From: Halomonas sp.
GTDB taxonomy: Bacteria > Pseudomonadota > Gammaproteobacteria > Pseudomonadales > Halomonadaceae
NCBI GenBank assembly: GCA_003560175.1
Contig: PWIZ01000016.1
Coordinates: 1 to 13,300, forward strand
Direction: 5' to 3'
DNA length: 13,300 bases
Position 1 is the first letter of the stretch; every line of letters starts with the position of its first letter. Below, piece after piece: positions 11,915 through 13,300 of this stretch. Under the pieces are notes generated by a model. It was not told the origin of the DNA. It ran no database searches and saw nothing but the letters and a program-made list of their open reading frames with translations. The position numbers and the translations under genes were made by a program.

Positions 11915-13147
11915 ATGCCTAACTCGAGCGATGAGGGATCAATTCCCACTTCAAAGCAGCGACGCCAATTGCCCAGCCCTCCCTTGGGCGCCCCACTCGC
12001 CGGCGGTGAGCTAAGCGCTAACCTGACGTCGATCCGCGACACCTTCAGTAATCGCCATCACTCGTTGGACTTCGCCTACTCCCACGCCCACTACCTGCGC
12101 CACCGGGTGTTGGCCATGGGCATCATCTTCGCCCTGCTGGCACCGCTCTGGGCCCTGGTGGACATTGTGATGCTGCCCAGGGAGCTACTTGGCACAACAC
12201 TGGCGGGCCGCGCAGCCCTTGTGGCTGGACTCGTCGGCGTCCTGCTGCTGGCCAAGGTCAGCCGCGAGAGGATCGGGCGCGTCCGACTGAGTGCGGGACT
12301 GCTGCTGGCGCTGCCGGCGGTCTTCTATGCGCTGGTGCTGGCCCTGCTGCCGGCCGGTGAGGCCGAGCGACTGGCGGGCTACGGCTTTATTCCCTTCCTA
12401 CTGGTCGCCGCCCTGAGCGTCTTCCCGTTCACCATTCTGGAGTCACTGGGCGCCGGACTCGCCATGCTCTGTCTGCTGGTCTTTGCCCAGACGGCAGACG
12501 GCAGCTGGCTGACCCCGACAGGACTGGAAGGACTGTGGCTGCTGGCCAGTCTGCTGGTGGTCTCCCTGGCCGCCAACCACTTCCAGCTGAGCCTGCTGAT
12601 GCGGGTCTACCGCCAGGCGACCCACGACCCCCTCACCGGCCTCTTCAACCGCGGGGCACTGAAGCTGCATCTGGACAAACTCCAGGCCTGGCGACGCGAG
12701 GAGCAGGCGGGCCGCAGCCTGCCCGCCTGCGCGGTGCTGATGCTAGATATCGACCACTTCAAGCGTATCAACGACACCCACGGCCACTCCGTGGGCGATA
12801 CGGTCCTCGCGGAATTCGCCCGGGTGCTGGTCAACCAGACCCGCACTGAGGACTGCGTGGCCCGCTATGGCGGCGAGGAGTTCGTCATCCTGCTGGTCAA
12901 CACCGACACTCGCCGGGCTCGCGAGGTGGCCGAGCGTATCCGCCAGGCCGTGGAGCAACACCACTTCCCCGACCATGACCACCAGCGGGTGCCGGTCACG
13001 ACCAGTGTTGGCGTGGCGCTGATCGGCGACGCCGAGCCCGCCGAAGCCGCCCTGAAGCGTGCCGATGCCGCCCTCTATCGCGCCAAGGACGCCGGGCGTA
13101 ATCGGGTCATGGGCGACGCCCCTCTTCCACCGAACTCTCCTGCGTGA
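11915..13147 (+). CDS. Membrane-bound diguanylate cyclase (GGDEF)
   Basis: The 410-residue protein makes c-di-GMP from two GTP. A polar N-terminal stretch (1-64) is followed by six membrane helices (about 66-86, 98-113, 125-145, 157-175, 178-192, 205-222), a MASE-like sensor without a recognised ligand. The GGDEF domain (about 232-400) follows directly, with HDPLTGLFNR (237-246), LDIDHFKRIND (278-288), the active site GGEEF (319-323) and an intact product-inhibition I-site RTED (310-313) at the canonical distance. There is no EAL domain, so it should be a true, feedback-inhibited cyclase. The ATG at 11915 has no clear ribosome site; an in-frame GTG two codons upstream is an alternative, so the start is uncertain by a few residues. 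Its 3' end overlaps the convergent Lrp-family gene by 41 bp. Confidence 0.93.
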   Translation: MPNSSDEGSIPTSKQRRQLPSPPLGAPLAGGELSANLTSIRDTFSNRHHSLDFAYSHAHYLRHRVLAMGIIFALLAPLWALVDIVMLPRELLGTTLAGRAALVAGLVGVLLLAKVSRERIGRVRLSAGLLLALPAVFYALVLALLPAGEAERLAGYGFIPFLLVAALSVFPFTILESLGAGLAMLCLLVFAQTADGSWLTPTGLEGLWLLASLLVVSLAANHFQLSLLMRVYRQATHDPLTGLFNRGALKLHLDKLQAWRREEQAGRSLPACAVLMLDIDHFKRINDTHGHSVGDTVLAEFARVLVNQTRTEDCVARYGGEEFVILLVNTDTRRAREVAERIRQAVEQHHFPDHDHQRVPVTTSVGVALIGDAEPAEAALKRADAALYRAKDAGRNRVMGDAPLPPNSPA

Positions 13148-13300
13148 CACCCAGCCGCTCCACGGGCAGCGGCCCGTGGGCCTTGACGGTCTGGATGGCG
13201 AAGTTGCTGCGAATGTCGGTGACCCCCGGCAGCCTCAACAGGGTCCCGGTCAGGAAGCCCTCGTAGGCCGCCAGGTCCGGCACCACTACCTGCAGCAGGA
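13107..13300 (-). CDS. Lrp/AsnC family transcriptional regulator, C-terminal part (cut by window edge)
   Basis: These 63 codons plus stop encode the end of the effector-binding RAM domain of an Lrp/AsnC regulator. The pattern LLQVVVPDLAAYEGFL, then LRLPGVTDIRSNFAIQTVK and HGPLPVE is typical of the family's last strands and helix. The N-terminal winged helix is beyond the right edge, so target and ligand cannot be guessed. Frame and stop (TGA at 13109-13107) are unambiguous. After the RAM core there is a tail of about 17 residues (RLGVTQESSVEEGRRP) which is the part that overlaps the cyclase gene. The frame was found by translating the minus strand, as the fragment is short. Confidence 0.85.
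   Translation of the reverse strand, partial: LLQVVVPDLAAYEGFLTGTLLRLPGVTDIRSNFAIQTVKAHGPLPVERLGVTQESSVEEGRRP
13160..13179 (+). terminator. Possible hairpin terminator for the cyclase gene
   Basis: CCACGGGC and GCCCGTGG pair perfectly (8 bp) around a 4-nt loop, 12 bp past the cyclase stop. It lies within the convergent Lrp coding sequence and has no T-run, so it may be chance. Confidence 0.35.

Noticed and set aside
11659..12042. N-terminal extension of DbpA to 595 residues
   Set aside because: It runs through the divergent promoters and into the cyclase gene, has no ribosome site and no similarity to DbpA proteins; the TTG at 11658 gives normal length.

Overview
The window is about two-thirds G+C, gene-dense, and reads as chromosomal DNA of a gammaproteobacterium. 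Halomonas or a close relative is my best guess. That rests on the gene types (a YeeN-type YebC protein, an E. coli-like MenA, DbpA, a DUF4399 protein and a DoeA-like M24 protein) and on the base composition, because no rRNA or other marker is present. I see no transposase, integrase, phage gene, tRNA or CRISPR array, so this looks like core/housekeeping DNA rather than an island.

Layout. Minus strand, 1414 to 1: an M24-fold protein of the ectoine-hydrolase type that has lost all the usual metal ligands, then the first 67 residues of a rhomboid protease that runs off the left edge. Plus strand, 1604-2326: a YeeN-like YebC/PmpR protein, divergent from the M24 gene. Minus strand, 5000 to 2359: menA, a membrane-anchored alpha/beta hydrolase and a DUF2279 periplasmic protein, tightly packed and probably one operon. 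Plus strand, 5095-7289: a bile acid:sodium symporter-family transporter, followed after 5 bp by a two-part redox protein (exported glutaredoxin-like CPFC domain joined to a CcdA/DsbD-like membrane domain).

From 7290 to 7597 there is no convincing gene, but there are three 20-bp tandem repeats. Minus strand, 9236 to 7598: a creatininase-family hydrolase with a clear terminator behind it, a 79-residue membrane protein of unknown function, and an exported DUF4399 protein. Two back-to-back hairpins separate the last two. Minus strand, 11658 to 9324: dbpA (TTG start) and, 28 bp downstream, a RIO1-type kinase. Plus strand, 11915-13147: a membrane-bound diguanylate cyclase, divergent from dbpA. Minus strand, 13300 to 13107: the C-terminal half of an Lrp/AsnC regulator whose end overlaps the cyclase gene by 41 bp.

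The most interesting points are the dbpA-RIO kinase pairing (a 50S assembly helicase with a kinase whose relatives mature ribosomes in archaea and eukaryotes), the redoxin-CcdA fusion coupled to a transporter, the metal-ligand-free M24 protein beside a rhomboid protease, and the matched divergent extended -10 elements between dbpA and the cyclase. I did not find a clear-cut new multi-gene system; these are leads, not demonstrations.
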